A stretch of DNA of 64,000 bases from JAKAQB01 sp027320105 (GTDB lineage Bacteria; Actinomycetota; Acidimicrobiia; Acidimicrobiales; Palsa-688), in NCBI GenBank assembly GCA_027320105.1, contig DAHVMA010000036.1:1-64000 (forward strand), written 5' to 3'. Both the position numbers and the translations under genes were made by a program. The notes beneath the pieces were generated by a model. That model was not told the origin of the DNA. It ran no database searches and saw only the letters and a list, made by a program, of their open reading frames with translations. Shown here in pieces: positions 1-8,960 of the stretch. Every line of letters begins with the position of its first letter. The stretch's first letter is position 1.

Positions 1-1
1 G

Positions 2-103
2 GAGCTCGAAGACGACCGCCTGGCCGCTCTGCCCGGCGTCCAACGGATCACTTCAACCCTGGTCATGAAGCACGTTGTCTCCAGCCGCCCGCTGCCAGCC
101 TGA
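2..103 (+). CDS. Lrp/AsnC-family regulator, C-terminal end (partial)
   Basis: Only the last 33 codons are present; the gene begins before the window. The peptide ends with a segment like LPGVQRITSTLVMKHVV, which resembles the final beta strand of the Lrp/AsnC effector-binding (RAM) domain, where a 'PGV..t.T..v...v' pattern is usual. Such proteins bind amino acids or related ligands and control transcription as octamers. It points toward rplS, which lies on the other strand, so the two genes converge with 35 bp between the stops. Assignment rests on a short tail only. Confidence 0.5.
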   Translation, partial: ELEDDRLAALPGVQRITSTLVMKHVVSSRPLPA

Positions 104-138
104 CGGGGACGGCCGCACGGTCGTGAGCTTGTCGACCC

Positions 139-495
139 TCAGGAGGCGGAAGCCTGCCGCTTCTCCTTGATCTTCGCCGCCTTGCCCGTCCGGTCTCTCA
201 GGTAGTACAGCTTCGCCCGGCGGACGTCGCCCCGGGCGACGACCTCGATCCTGGCTATGACCGGCGAGTGGACCGGGAAGGTGCGCTCGACGCCGACGCC
301 GAAGCTCACCTTGCGCACGGTGAAGGTCTCCCGCACGCCGGCACCCTGGCGCCGGATCACCGAACCCTGGAAGACCTGGATCCGCTCCCGGTTGCCCTCG
401 ACCACCCGGACGTGCACCTTGAGCGAGTCGCCGGGAGCGAACTCGGGGATGTCGGTGCGCAGGCTGTCCTGGTCGACGACGTCGGTCGGGTTCAT
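139..495 (-). CDS. rplS: 50S ribosomal protein L19
   Basis: This is a structural protein of the large ribosomal subunit, at the interface with the small subunit. The 118 residues match the usual length, with the L19 core pattern 'F.pGD.l.V.v.v.EG..eR.Q.f.G.vi.r.g.g' at about residues 19-55 and a basic C-terminus ending in AKIKEKR. The ATG start at 495 is preceded by an AGGAG about 8 bases upstream. It is the last gene of the rpsP-KH-rimM-trmD-rplS run, a conserved bacterial order, with 127 bp between it and trmD. Nothing odd was seen. Confidence 0.97.
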   Translation of the reverse strand: MNPTDVVDQDSLRTDIPEFAPGDSLKVHVRVVEGNRERIQVFQGSVIRRQGAGVRETFTVRKVSFGVGVERTFPVHSPVIARIEVVARGDVRRAKLYYLRDRTGKAAKIKEKRQASAS

Positions 496-622
496 GGCGC
501 GGGCTCCTGGCGCTCGGAAAGGGGGACTCTTGAGGATAGAGGACCGGCGCGGCCGGCGACGACCGCCCGCCCAGCGCGCGGCGGCATCGCCGAGGCGGCC
601 GTGACCCCCGCAGGCTATCCGC

Positions 623-1387
623 TCAGTGCTCCGTGCCGTAGCCGCCCACCAGCGCCTGCACCTCGGCCAGGAGACCCCATTCCTCCAGCACGGCCACGTC
701 CTCGGCCCGGAGGCCGCCCCGGGCGGCTACCAGGTCGGGCCGCCGCCGCGCCGTGCGGGCGAGCGCCTGGGCGCGCCGCCAGCGCTCCACCCGGGCGTGG
801 TCACCCGAGCGCAGCACCTCGGGGATCTCCCAGCCCCGGAACGACGCCGGCCGGGTGTAGTGCGGGTACTCGAGCAGCCCGTCGGCGAAGCTCTCCTCGA
901 GGGCGGACTCGTCGTTGCCCATCACGCCCGGCACCAGCCGGCAGACGGCCTCCACCACGGCGAGGGCGGCGACCTCCCCGCCGGCGAGGACGAAGTCCCC
1001 GAGGGACAGCTCCTCGTCCACGAGGTGGTCGACGATGCGCTGGTCGACTCCCTCGTAGCGCCCGCAGAGCAAGCCGAACGACCCGCCCGCCGCCAGCGCC
1101 GCCGCCCAGCTCTGGTCGAACCGCCGGCCTGCCGGAGACAGCAGGAGCAGCGGGCGGGGGGGTGAGGCGGCCTCGACCGCCCGGAAGACCGGCTCAGGCG
1201 CGAGCACCATCCCCGCTCCCCCGCCGAAGGGGGCGTCGTCGAGCGACCGGCGCGCGTCGTCGCCCCCCGAGCGCAGGTCGTAGACGCGCAGGTCGAGAAG
1301 CCCGCCCCGGCGGGCCTTGCCGATGAGGCTGGCGTCGAGCCACGGCGACAGCAGCTCCGGGAACATGGTGAGCACATCGATGCGCAC
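623..1387 (-). CDS. trmD: tRNA (guanine-N1-)-methyltransferase TrmD
   Basis: TrmD transfers a methyl group from S-adenosylmethionine to N1 of G37 in tRNAs and so prevents +1 frameshifting. The protein is a SPOUT-class enzyme of 254 residues, the normal length. It starts RIDVLTMFPEL and carries the knot loops LCGRYEGVDQR and LSLGDFVLAGGE that hold SAM. The frame stays open into the rimM region upstream, but the family start is the GTG at 1387, 7 bp after the rimM stop. The last residues (VGGYGTEH) end at 623. Translation is probably coupled to rimM. Confidence 0.95.
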   Translation of the reverse strand: MRIDVLTMFPELLSPWLDASLIGKARRGGLLDLRVYDLRSGGDDARRSLDDAPFGGGAGMVLAPEPVFRAVEAASPPRPLLLLSPAGRRFDQSWAAALAAGGSFGLLCGRYEGVDQRIVDHLVDEELSLGDFVLAGGEVAALAVVEAVCRLVPGVMGNDESALEESFADGLLEYPHYTRPASFRGWEIPEVLRSGDHARVERWRRAQALARTARRRPDLVAARGGLRAEDVAVLEEWGLLAEVQALVGGYGTEH

Positions 1388-1394
1388 GCCGGGC

Positions 1395-1853
1395 CTACAG
1401 GTCGAGGAGGCCGGCGGGCGGGTCGACGACGACCTCGCCGCCGGCGTGCGACACGACGAAGCGGAGCGGCACGAGAGCGCCGCCGTCGAGGACGAGCAGG
1501 TCGCTCGCCGGGTTGGCCTCCACGGCGACGACCCGGCCGAGGTCGGCTCCGGAGGCGTCGCGCACCGAGGACCCGACGAGCTCGTGCACCCACAGGGCCT
1601 CGGGGTCCACCAGCGGGTCGGCCACCACCACGGCGCCGCAGAGCGCCTCGGCGGCTTCGCGACCGGCGACCCCCTCGAACCCCACCAGCCAGCGGGCCCG
1701 GCCGCCCGAGGCACCCGACGCGCCCGCCGGCCCGGCGGTGGCGACCACGAGCCGGCGGTCCCCGGCCCACAGCACGGCGCCGGCGGCCGTGCGCTCCGGC
1801 CGGTTGCTCACGACCTCGACGACGACCTGGCCGCGCAGGCCGTGCGCCCGCAC
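1395..1853 (-). CDS. rimM: 16S rRNA processing protein RimM
   Basis: RimM is a maturation factor for the 30S subunit head that binds ribosomal protein S19; it has an N-terminal RimM domain and a C-terminal PRC barrel. Visible are RAHGLRGQVVV at the start and the PRC-like stretch 'L.W.HELVGS.V.D..G.dLGrV.aV' around residues 80-105. The first usual start in this frame is the GTG at 1853. The reading frame upstream continues with LEVGRI, which is the normal first strand of RimM (pattern 'VGrIv..HGlrGev'), yet no ATG, GTG, TTG or CTG lies in frame there as far as about 1980. The annotated start therefore probably cuts off real N-terminal residues. Confidence 0.88.
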   Translation of the reverse strand: MRAHGLRGQVVVEVVSNRPERTAAGAVLWAGDRRLVVATAGPAGASGASGGRARWLVGFEGVAGREAAEALCGAVVVADPLVDPEALWVHELVGSSVRDASGADLGRVVAVEANPASDLLVLDGGALVPLRFVVSHAGGEVVVDPPAGLLDL

Positions 1854-1899
1854 GATGCGCCCGACCTCGAGCCTCGCCCCGGCGCGGCCCGCCGTGGGG

Positions 1900-2241
1900 T
1901 CAGTCGACGATGTCGACGGTGACGTCTTTGCCCTCCGACGCCCCGGCGGCCCGCACGACCGTCCGGATGGCCTGGGCGATGCGGCCCCTCCGGCCGATGA
2001 CCCGGCCCATGTCCTCCTGGGCGACCTGCAGGGAGAACCGGGTGCCGTTGCGGGTGCGGGACGCGTCGATCTGCACCTCCTCGGGCGAGTCGGTGAGCGA
2101 GCGGGCCAGGTAGTCGAGCACCGCGTGGGCCCGCGACGCCTGGCGGGGGTCGTCGGCCGCTGCGGCGGCGAGGTCGTCCTCGCGGGCCTCGGCGGCCTCG
2201 GCCGCCGCCTCGTCCTCGTCGCCCACCGGCAGCTCGCTCAT
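1900..2241 (-). CDS. KH-domain RNA-binding protein (KhpA/YlqC type)
   Basis: This small RNA-binding protein lies between rpsP and rimM, the standard position for the KhpA/YlqC family. The 113 residues open with an acidic, alanine-rich stretch (about residues 5-35) and end with one KH domain whose GxxG loop is seen in MGRVIGRRGRIAQAIR (about residues 79-94). The ATG at 2241 overlaps the rpsP stop by ATGA, so translation is likely coupled. A longer frame begins at 2283 but would lie inside rpsP. The acidic N-terminal extension is longer than the roughly 80-residue family core. Confidence 0.9.
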   Translation of the reverse strand: MSELPVGDEDEAAAEAAEAREDDLAAAAADDPRQASRAHAVLDYLARSLTDSPEEVQIDASRTRNGTRFSLQVAQEDMGRVIGRRGRIAQAIRTVVRAAGASEGKDVTVDIVD

Positions 2242-2528
2242 GACTGCGCCGGCGCCGACCCGGCCGCCGGCTCGCCCTTCCACTCCGCCATGGCACCCGA
2301 CGCCGAGAGGAGGCGGGCGACGCGGTCGGTCGGCTGGGCGCCGTCGCGCAGCCAGCGCAGCGCCCGGGCGTTGTCGATGTCGATCCTCGACGGCTCGGCC
2401 CTGGGTTCGTAGGTGCCGACGATCTCGATGAAGCGGCCGTCTCGCGGGGAGCGGCTGTCGGCGGCCACCACGCGGTAGAACGGCTGCTTCTTCTTGCCCA
2501 TCCGCATGAGGCGGAGCTTGACGGCCAT
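2238..2528 (-). CDS. rpsP: 30S ribosomal protein S16
   Basis: S16 is a small-subunit protein needed for 30S assembly. The protein has 96 residues and the family start MAVKLRLMRMGKKKQPFYR followed by VVAADSRSPRDGRFIE, both diagnostic. The C-terminal tail ('MAEWKGEPAAG') is a little longer than in Escherichia coli, as is usual in actinobacteria. It lies 30 bp after ffh and overlaps the KH gene by the ATGA junction. Confidence 0.97.
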   Translation of the reverse strand: MAVKLRLMRMGKKKQPFYRVVAADSRSPRDGRFIEIVGTYEPRAEPSRIDIDNARALRWLRDGAQPTDRVARLLSASGAMAEWKGEPAAGSAPAQS

Positions 2529-2558
2529 GGTTTCCGGCTCTCCTGTCGCCTGCGACCG

Positions 2559-3920
2559 TCAGCGGCCGCGCTTGTTCTTCTTCTTGGACTTGCGGCCCGC
2601 CTTGGCGGTCACCCTGGACATCCGGCGGCCGATACCCGGCAGGTTGGACAGGCCCTTCATGTAGGCCTGCATCTGCTTGAAGCGATCGAGGAGGCTGTTG
2701 ACCTCCGCTGTCGTGGTGCCGCTCCCGCGGGCGATGCGGCTGCGGCGCGACCCGTTGATGATGCTCGGGTTGCGCCGCTCCTCGGGCGTCATCGAACGGA
2801 TGATCGCCTCGATGGGCTTCATCGCGTCGTCGTCGACCTCGGCGTTGCGCATCTCCTTGGGGAGCCCCGGGATCATACCGACCAGCCCGGAGAGGGGGCC
2901 CATCTTCTTCAGTTGCTGCATCTGGTCGAGGAAGTCATCGAGGCTGAACTGGCCCTCCTGCAGCCGGGCCATCGCCCGCTCCGCCTCCGCCTGGTCGACC
3001 ACGGCCTCGGCCTTCTCGATGAGCGACAGGACGTCACCCATGCCGAGGATCCGGTCGGCCATGCGGTCGGGGTGGAACAGGTCGAAGTCGCCCTGCTTCT
3101 CGCCGGTGGAAGCGAAGACGATCGGCCGGCCCACGACCTCCTTGACCGACAGGGCGGCGCCGCCGCGGGCGTCGCCGTCGATCTTGGTGATGATGACGCC
3201 GTCGAGCTCGAGGGTCTTGTGGAACGCCTCGGCGGTGGCGACGGCGTCCTGACCGGTCATGGCGTCGATGACGAGGAACGTGTAGTGCGGGTCGGTCGCA
3301 GCCGACACGCGCCGCACCTCGTCCATGAGCTCCTCGTCGATCGAAAGGCGCCCGGCGGTGTCGATGACGAGGACGTCCCGGCCGAGGCGGCGCGCTTCGG
3401 CCAGGCCCCGTGCCGCCACGCTGACAGGGTCCGCCGGCTCGCTGAAGACGGGCACCCCCGCCTCGGCGCCGAGGATCCGCAGCTGCTCGACGGCCGCCGG
3501 GCGCTGGAGGTCGGCGCCGACGAGCAGCGGCTGGCGACCCTGCCGGCGGAACCAGGCGGCGAGCTTGCCGGCGGCGGTGGTCTTGCCGGCGCCCTGGAGG
3601 CCGGCGAGCAGCACGACGGTCGGCGGGCGGGAGGCGTAGGTGATGCGGAGGGTCTCACCCCCGAGGATGGTGCGCAGCTCGTCGTGGACGACCTTCACGA
3701 CCTGCTGGCCGGGCGTGAGCGACTGGGCCAGGTCGGCGCCCACGAGCTGGGTACGGACGCGGGTGACGAAGTCCCGGACGACGCGAAGGTTGACGTCGGC
3801 CTGCAGCAGGGCGAGGCGGATCTCGCGGAGGGCCTCGTCGACGTCGGCCTCGGAGAGCCGCCCCTTGCCGCGCAGCCGGGTGAAGATGGCGTCGAAGCGG
3901 TCGCTCAGGGACTCGAACAT
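2559..3920 (-). CDS. ffh: Signal recognition particle GTPase Ffh
   Basis: Ffh is the protein half of SRP. It binds signal sequences and 4.5S RNA and delivers ribosomes to FtsY at the membrane. The 453 residues show the N domain, then the G domain with the P-loop GLQGAGKTT (about residues 107-115), DTAGR and TKIDGDARGG, then a methionine-containing M domain with the RNA-binding helix (SRRSRIARGSGTTTAEVN, where the usual R-I-A-x-G-S-G pattern is intact). It ends in a lysine/arginine tail. The start ATG at 3920 fits the family start MFESLSDRF. ftsY lies 63 bp upstream on the same strand, so both halves of the targeting pathway are adjacent. Confidence 0.97.
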   Translation of the reverse strand: MFESLSDRFDAIFTRLRGKGRLSEADVDEALREIRLALLQADVNLRVVRDFVTRVRTQLVGADLAQSLTPGQQVVKVVHDELRTILGGETLRITYASRPPTVVLLAGLQGAGKTTAAGKLAAWFRRQGRQPLLVGADLQRPAAVEQLRILGAEAGVPVFSEPADPVSVAARGLAEARRLGRDVLVIDTAGRLSIDEELMDEVRRVSAATDPHYTFLVIDAMTGQDAVATAEAFHKTLELDGVIITKIDGDARGGAALSVKEVVGRPIVFASTGEKQGDFDLFHPDRMADRILGMGDVLSLIEKAEAVVDQAEAERAMARLQEGQFSLDDFLDQMQQLKKMGPLSGLVGMIPGLPKEMRNAEVDDDAMKPIEAIIRSMTPEERRNPSIINGSRRSRIARGSGTTTAEVNSLLDRFKQMQAYMKGLSNLPGIGRRMSRVTAKAGRKSKKKNKRGR

Positions 3921-3983
3921 GCGGCTGACCAGGCTACTCCAAGAGAAAGTCCACGCCCTCCGGCCGCCGGCGCCGCTACGGCA

Positions 3984-5087
3984 TCAATCCCCTGCGCCGA
4001 CGAGGGCGTCCACGAACTCGACGGGATCGAACTCCACGAGGTCCTCGGCCGACTCGCCGACACCGATGAGCTTCACCGGGATGCCGAGCTCGGTCTCGAC
4101 GGCCAGGGCGATGCCTCCCTTGGCGGTGCCGTCGAGCTTGGTGATCACGACGCCGGTGAGGCCGACCGCCTCGGCGAACTGCTTCGCCTGGATGAGGCCG
4201 TTCTGCCCGGTGGTGGCGTCGAGCACGAGGAGGGACTCGGTGACCTTGCCGGGGGGGCGTTCGGCGACGCGGCGGACCTTCTTCAGCTCCTCCATCAGGT
4301 TCACCTTGGTGTGCAGCCGCCCCGCCGTGTCGGCGAGCACGAGGTCGGCGTGCCCGGCGGCGGCGTGCTGGACGGCGTCGAAGATGACGGCGCCCGGGTC
4401 GCCACCCTCGTTGCCGCGGACGACCTCGACGCCGACCCTGTCCCCCCACATGGCGAGCTGGTCGGCGGCCGCGGCGCGGAAGGTGTCGCCGGCCGCCATC
4501 ACGACGCTGCGCCCGCCGCGGGCCTGCTGGAGCCCGACCTTGCCGATGGTCGTGGTCTTGCCTACGCCGTTGACGCCGACGAACAGCCAGACGTTGGTGA
4601 CGTCGGGCTCGAGGTGCAGGCTGCGGTCGGCCTGGAGCCGCCCGACGAGGTCGTCGCGGAGGAGGCCGACGAGCTCCTCGGGTGTGCCCACGTTGCCGGC
4701 CTTGACTCGGGTGCGGAGGTCGTCGAGCACGCCGGCGGTGACCTCGACGCCGACGTCGGCGAGGATCAGCGCCTCCTCCAGCTCCTCCCAGGTCGTCTCG
4801 TCGATCCGGTCACGGGAGCGGACGGAGGTGAGGTACCCGCCGAAGAGTGACCGCGCCTTGCCCAACCGCTCCCGCAGCCGCGGCCGCTCCGGGAGGACGA
4901 CGACCATCTCCTCATCGGGCGGCGCCTCGGCCTCCTCGACCGCGACCGGCGCCGGGCGGGGCGGGGCTGGCGGCCTCGGCGGCGCCAGCCTCCCGCGCCG
5001 GTGGGTGCGCACCAAGCCGTAGGTGCCGCCGGCGATCACGATGGCCCCGGCGGCACTCGAGCCGGCGAGGATCAGGTCGTTCAGCAC
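3984..5087 (-). CDS. ftsY: Signal recognition particle receptor FtsY
   Basis: FtsY is the membrane receptor for SRP-ribosome complexes. The 367 residues begin (GTG at 5087) with a probable single membrane segment (residues about 4-25), then a short proline- and glutamate-rich linker, then the NG GTPase unit. Motifs are GVNGVGKTTT at 171-180, DTAGRL, and TKLDGTAKGG near the C-terminus. The N-terminal transmembrane helix with a short acidic linker is the actinobacterial form of the protein. It lies just upstream of ffh; smc is on the same strand further upstream, separated by the oppositely oriented small membrane gene. Confidence 0.96.
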   Translation of the reverse strand: MLNDLILAGSSAAGAIVIAGGTYGLVRTHRRGRLAPPRPPAPPRPAPVAVEEAEAPPDEEMVVVLPERPRLRERLGKARSLFGGYLTSVRSRDRIDETTWEELEEALILADVGVEVTAGVLDDLRTRVKAGNVGTPEELVGLLRDDLVGRLQADRSLHLEPDVTNVWLFVGVNGVGKTTTIGKVGLQQARGGRSVVMAAGDTFRAAAADQLAMWGDRVGVEVVRGNEGGDPGAVIFDAVQHAAAGHADLVLADTAGRLHTKVNLMEELKKVRRVAERPPGKVTESLLVLDATTGQNGLIQAKQFAEAVGLTGVVITKLDGTAKGGIALAVETELGIPVKLIGVGESAEDLVEFDPVEFVDALVGAGD

Positions 5088-5135
5088 TGTGAGAGCCTAC
5101 GGGGTCACTCCACCCTCACGACAAGGAGCCCCCAG

Positions 5136-5486
5136 ATGTCGGACCCCGTCCCCTCGCCCAACTGGCTCGTCCGGGGCCTCAACGCCGTGCCCCGTGTCCT
5201 GGCATCCAAGCCGCACGTGATCGCGCTCTTCGCCCTAGGGGTGTTCCTCGTGGTCCTGCCCCTGGTCGGCGTCGCCGTGTCGGCCAAGGCCGAGCTCATC
5301 GGCGGCAACTACACCAACGTCACCTCCGACATCGGCGCGTGCATCGCCGCGGGTGGCACGGTCACGCTGCTGCGGCGTCACCGCAGCCACCACGAGGAGA
5401 TGCAGGTCCTGCGGGAGCGCATCGAGGCTCTGACCAACCACCTGCACGCGACGGCTACCCAGCCGGAGCCCCCACCCGCTCGCTGA
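5136..5486 (+). CDS. Small membrane protein of unknown function
   Basis: A 116-residue protein read against the flow of the surrounding cluster. It has two hydrophobic segments (about residues 30-52, ALFALGVFLVVLPLVGVAVS, and a weaker one near 65-80, IGACIAAGGTVTLL), then a charged amphipathic tail (LRRHRSHHEEMQVLRERIEAL) likely to form a coiled coil. The ATG at 5136 has AAGGAG 7 bases upstream, which supports it being real. Its 3' end overlaps the end of smc by 32 bp tail to tail. No family was recognised. Confidence 0.65.
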   Translation: MSDPVPSPNWLVRGLNAVPRVLASKPHVIALFALGVFLVVLPLVGVAVSAKAELIGGNYTNVTSDIGACIAAGGTVTLLRRHRSHHEEMQVLRERIEALTNHLHATATQPEPPPAR

Positions 5487-8400
5487 CGACCTTGGACGAC
5501 CCACCCGGCGGCATTGTCACCCCGTAGAGGCAGTCGGCGGCCTCCATGGTGCGCTTCTGGTGGCTGACGACGAGCAGCTGCGCCTCGTCGCGGAACTCGT
5601 GGACGAGGTCCAAGAAGCTGTGGAGGTTCACGTCGTCGAGGGCGGCCTCCACCTCGTCCATCACGTAGAACGGCGACGGCCGGCTGCGGAACACGGCGAA
5701 GAGGAAGGCGAGCGCCGTCAGGCTGCGCTCCCCGCCCGACAGGAGCGACAGCCGGCGCACGTTCTTGCCCGGCGGGCGGGCTTCGATCTCGACGCCGGTC
5801 TCGAGCAGGTGGTCCGGGTCGGTGAGGCGGAGGCGACCCTGGCCGCCGGGGAAGAGGGTGGCGAACAGCTTCTCGAAGTTGTCGGCGACGTCGGCGTAGG
5901 CGGCGCGGAACACCTCGACGATCTCACCGTCGACGGCCCTGATGACCTTGGCCAGCTCGCGCCGGGCGCTGCGCACGTCCTCGAGCTGGGCATCGAGGAA
6001 CGTGTGGCGTTCCTGGAGAGCGCTGAGCTCCTCGAGGGCCAGCGGGTTGACGGGTCCCATGAGGCGCAGCTCCCGTTCGAGCTCGCTGCGCCGGCTGGCG
6101 GGGCTCGAGCCGGGCGGCAGCTCCGGGCAGGGAGCGTCGCGGGTGGCCCCCGGTTCACAGTCGAGGTCGCGCCGCACCGCGTCGGTGAGCGTCTCGAGCC
6201 GGACGCGTGCCTCCGTCTCGTCGAGCTCCACCCGGGAGGCACGCTCGCGGATCTCGGCCAGCTGCCCAGAGGCCGTGGCCCGCTGGCGGCGCAGCCCGTC
6301 CAACCGGTCCCCTGCCTCCCGGGCCCGCTCGGCCTCCGCCCGGCGGGCCGCCCGCAGCCGCTCCACGATCCCGGCGAGGGCCGCCTCCCGGTCGGCGGCG
6401 AGGGCGGCGAGGCGCCCCACGGCGACGGCCTCGCCGGCCAGCCGGACGCGCCGCTCCGCCGCCTGGTCGCGCTGCGCCACGTTGCGCGCCAGGCGCTCCT
6501 CCACCTCGCTCAGGCGTTGCGTGAGCAGGCCGCGCCGCTCTTCGACGCCGGCGGCGCGCACCTCCAGGTCTCGCCGCAGGGCACCGACAGCGGCGGCGCG
6601 CTGGGCGAGGCGGGACCGCGCCGCCGCCTCGGCGAGGGCCCGCTCGGCCTCGGCGGCGGCCCGAGCCTCCAATTCCGGCAGGAGCGCTTCCAGCTCCTCG
6701 ATCCGGGCGGACTCGGCCGCAACCCTTGCGTCGGACTCCAGCCGCAGCTCGTGGCCTTTCGCTGCGTCCCGGCGAGCGTCGTCGAGCTCCTGGGCGGTCC
6801 GCAGCCGGGCGTCGGCCAGCGAGCGGCACCGGGACGCCGACCGCTCCGCCGCCCGAGCGGCCTCGGCGGCGGCGGCCCGGCAGGTGGCGAGGCGGTCGGC
6901 CGCCAGGCGCAGGGCGTCGCCGGCCGCCCAAGCATCCGACGTTGCCGCCGCCGCACGGGCCTGCGCCTCCTCCAGGGCCGCACCCGTCGCCCCCGCACCA
7001 CCCGCCCCGGTGCGCCACAAGCCCCCGGAGAAGCGGTCGCCTTCGGTCGTGACGACCACCAGGTCGGGCCGGCTGGCCGCCAGAGCCAGGGCCTCGTCCC
7101 ATCCCGGCGCGCAAACCGCTGTGGCCAGGAGGTGGTCGAGCATGGCGCCCACCGCCGGGAGCCGGGCGCCGACGTGACTGCGGACCGGCTCGGCGCCGGC
7201 CGTCGCTCGGGGCACGGACCCGGGTGCCGGCGTGCCGGCGTCGGGCAGGGGCGCCACCGCGCCACCGGCTGCCTGGCGGCGCAGCTCGGCGAGCGCGGCC
7301 CCGGCCGTGCGGGCCCCGTCGACGACCACGGCGGCAAGCACCTCGCCCGCGGCCGCCTCGAACGCCGGCTGCCAGCCCGCCTCGATGTCGACCAACTCGA
7401 GGAGCGTCCCCACCACGCCGGTAACGCCGGCGAGCCGCTCGGCGCCGGCCCTGGCGCGCGCCTCGTCGAGGGCCTGCGCCAACGCCTCCGACCGGGCCTG
7501 CCAGCGATTCGCCTCCGCGTCGGCCGCCCGGCGGCGCTCCTCGCCGCCGGCGTGGTGGGCGGCGGCGGCGGCTTCCGCCTCGGCGGCCACCCGGGCCGTG
7601 GCGGCGAGAGCCGGCGCCTCGCCCTCGGCAGCCTCCAGCTCGGCTCCCAGGCGGGCCGCATCCGCCTCCAGGCGCTCGACCCGCCGGGTGACATCGGAGA
7701 GGTGGGCGCCGAGCTGGTTTGCCTGGGACCGGGCGCGGTCAGCGGCGGCGCGGCGCGCGCTCAGCTCCCCACGCACCTCGGCCGACGGGTCCCCCGGCGC
7801 CGGCCCGTCCTGGCCCCACCGTCGATCGACCTCGGCGGTCTCCTCGGCCAGGGCCGCTTCCGCCGCCGCCAGCTCGGCCTCCTGGGCCAGCAGCTCGGCC
7901 GCCGCCCGGTCGACCGCCGCCAGCCGTTGGGCAAGCACGGCCGCCTCGGCCTCCAGGCTGGCGATGACGTCGGCGTCCGCGCTGGCCGCCAGCTCCCGGG
8001 TCAGGCTCCGGCCCCGCTGCTCGAGCAGCGCCCGGGACCCAGCCGCCCGGGCCCGGAGGCGCTCCGCCCGGGACACCGCCTCGGCCAGGTCGGCGGCGTC
8101 GCTGCGCTCGCGCCCGGCGGTCAGCTCCGCCTCGCCGGCGAGGACCTCGGCGTCGAGACCGGCGAGGGCGGCGGTGACGCTCCGCTCCGCCTCGGCGAGC
8201 TCGGCGCGGCGCTGGGCGGCGGTCGCCAGCCGGGTCTCGATGGTGACCAGCTCCCGGCCGGTGAGGAAGCGGCGCAGGGCTGCGAGCTCGTCGACCAGGC
8301 CGTCGTGGCGGCGAGCGGCCTCCGCTTGGCGCTCGAGGGGGCGCAGCTGGCGGCGCACCTCCCGCAGGAGGTCCTGGAGGCGGAGCAGGCTGCTCTCGGT

Positions 8401-8949
8401 CGCCTCCAGCCGGCGCTCCGAGCGCTCCTTGCGGCGGCGGAACTTGAGGACGCCGGCCGCCTCCTCGATCACCAGGCGGCGGTCCTCCGGCCGGGAGGTG
8501 AGGATCGCGTCGAGGTTGCCCTGGGAGACGATGACGTGTTGCTGGCGGCCGACACCGGTGTCCGACAGCAGCTCTTGGACGTCGAGCAACCGGCAGGGGA
8601 CCCGGTTGATGGCGTACTCCGACTCGCCCGTGCGGAACAGGGTCCGGGTGATCGTCACCTCGGAGAACTCGATCGGCAGCACGCCGGCGCTGTTGTCGAT
8701 GGTGAGCGACACCTCAGCCCGACCGAGCGCCGGCCGCTTGGGGGTGCCGGCGAAGATGACGTCCTCCATCTTCGCCGAGCGCACCGTGCGGGGGCCCTGG
8801 GCTCCGAGCACCCAGGCGACGGCGTCGACGACGTTGGACTTGCCGCTGCCGTTGGGGCCGACCACGACCGTGACCCCCGGCTCGAAGTCGAGGACCGTCG
8901 TGTCAGCGAAGGACTTGAAGCCCTTGAGGGTCAGCGACTTGAGGAACAC
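5455..8949 (-). CDS. smc: Chromosome segregation protein SMC
   Basis: SMC is a dimeric ATPase that loops and condenses the chromosome with ScpA/ScpB. The 1164 residues show the N-terminal Walker A GPNGSGKSNVVDAVAWVLG (about 32-50), long alanine/glutamate/arginine coiled coils, a hinge near residues 500-620 (VTGVVGTLLELVDIEAGWQPA), and the C-terminal signature LLSGGERSLTALA followed by Walker B FYVMDEVEAALDDVN. The start MFLKSLTLKGFKSFAD is the family start. The 5' end is 11 bp from the mutM stop, so the two genes are probably cotranscribed. No scpA/scpB are in the window. Confidence 0.97.
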   Translation of the reverse strand: MFLKSLTLKGFKSFADTTVLDFEPGVTVVVGPNGSGKSNVVDAVAWVLGAQGPRTVRSAKMEDVIFAGTPKRPALGRAEVSLTIDNSAGVLPIEFSEVTITRTLFRTGESEYAINRVPCRLLDVQELLSDTGVGRQQHVIVSQGNLDAILTSRPEDRRLVIEEAAGVLKFRRRKERSERRLEATESSLLRLQDLLREVRRQLRPLERQAEAARRHDGLVDELAALRRFLTGRELVTIETRLATAAQRRAELAEAERSVTAALAGLDAEVLAGEAELTAGRERSDAADLAEAVSRAERLRARAAGSRALLEQRGRSLTRELAASADADVIASLEAEAAVLAQRLAAVDRAAAELLAQEAELAAAEAALAEETAEVDRRWGQDGPAPGDPSAEVRGELSARRAAADRARSQANQLGAHLSDVTRRVERLEADAARLGAELEAAEGEAPALAATARVAAEAEAAAAAHHAGGEERRRAADAEANRWQARSEALAQALDEARARAGAERLAGVTGVVGTLLELVDIEAGWQPAFEAAAGEVLAAVVVDGARTAGAALAELRRQAAGGAVAPLPDAGTPAPGSVPRATAGAEPVRSHVGARLPAVGAMLDHLLATAVCAPGWDEALALAASRPDLVVVTTEGDRFSGGLWRTGAGGAGATGAALEEAQARAAAATSDAWAAGDALRLAADRLATCRAAAAEAARAAERSASRCRSLADARLRTAQELDDARRDAAKGHELRLESDARVAAESARIEELEALLPELEARAAAEAERALAEAAARSRLAQRAAAVGALRRDLEVRAAGVEERRGLLTQRLSEVEERLARNVAQRDQAAERRVRLAGEAVAVGRLAALAADREAALAGIVERLRAARRAEAERAREAGDRLDGLRRQRATASGQLAEIRERASRVELDETEARVRLETLTDAVRRDLDCEPGATRDAPCPELPPGSSPASRRSELERELRLMGPVNPLALEELSALQERHTFLDAQLEDVRSARRELAKVIRAVDGEIVEVFRAAYADVADNFEKLFATLFPGGQGRLRLTDPDHLLETGVEIEARPPGKNVRRLSLLSGGERSLTALAFLFAVFRSRPSPFYVMDEVEAALDDVNLHSFLDLVHEFRDEAQLLVVSHQKRTMEAADCLYGVTMPPGGSSKVVSERVGAPAG

Positions 8950-8960
8950 GTCGGGTCAAG

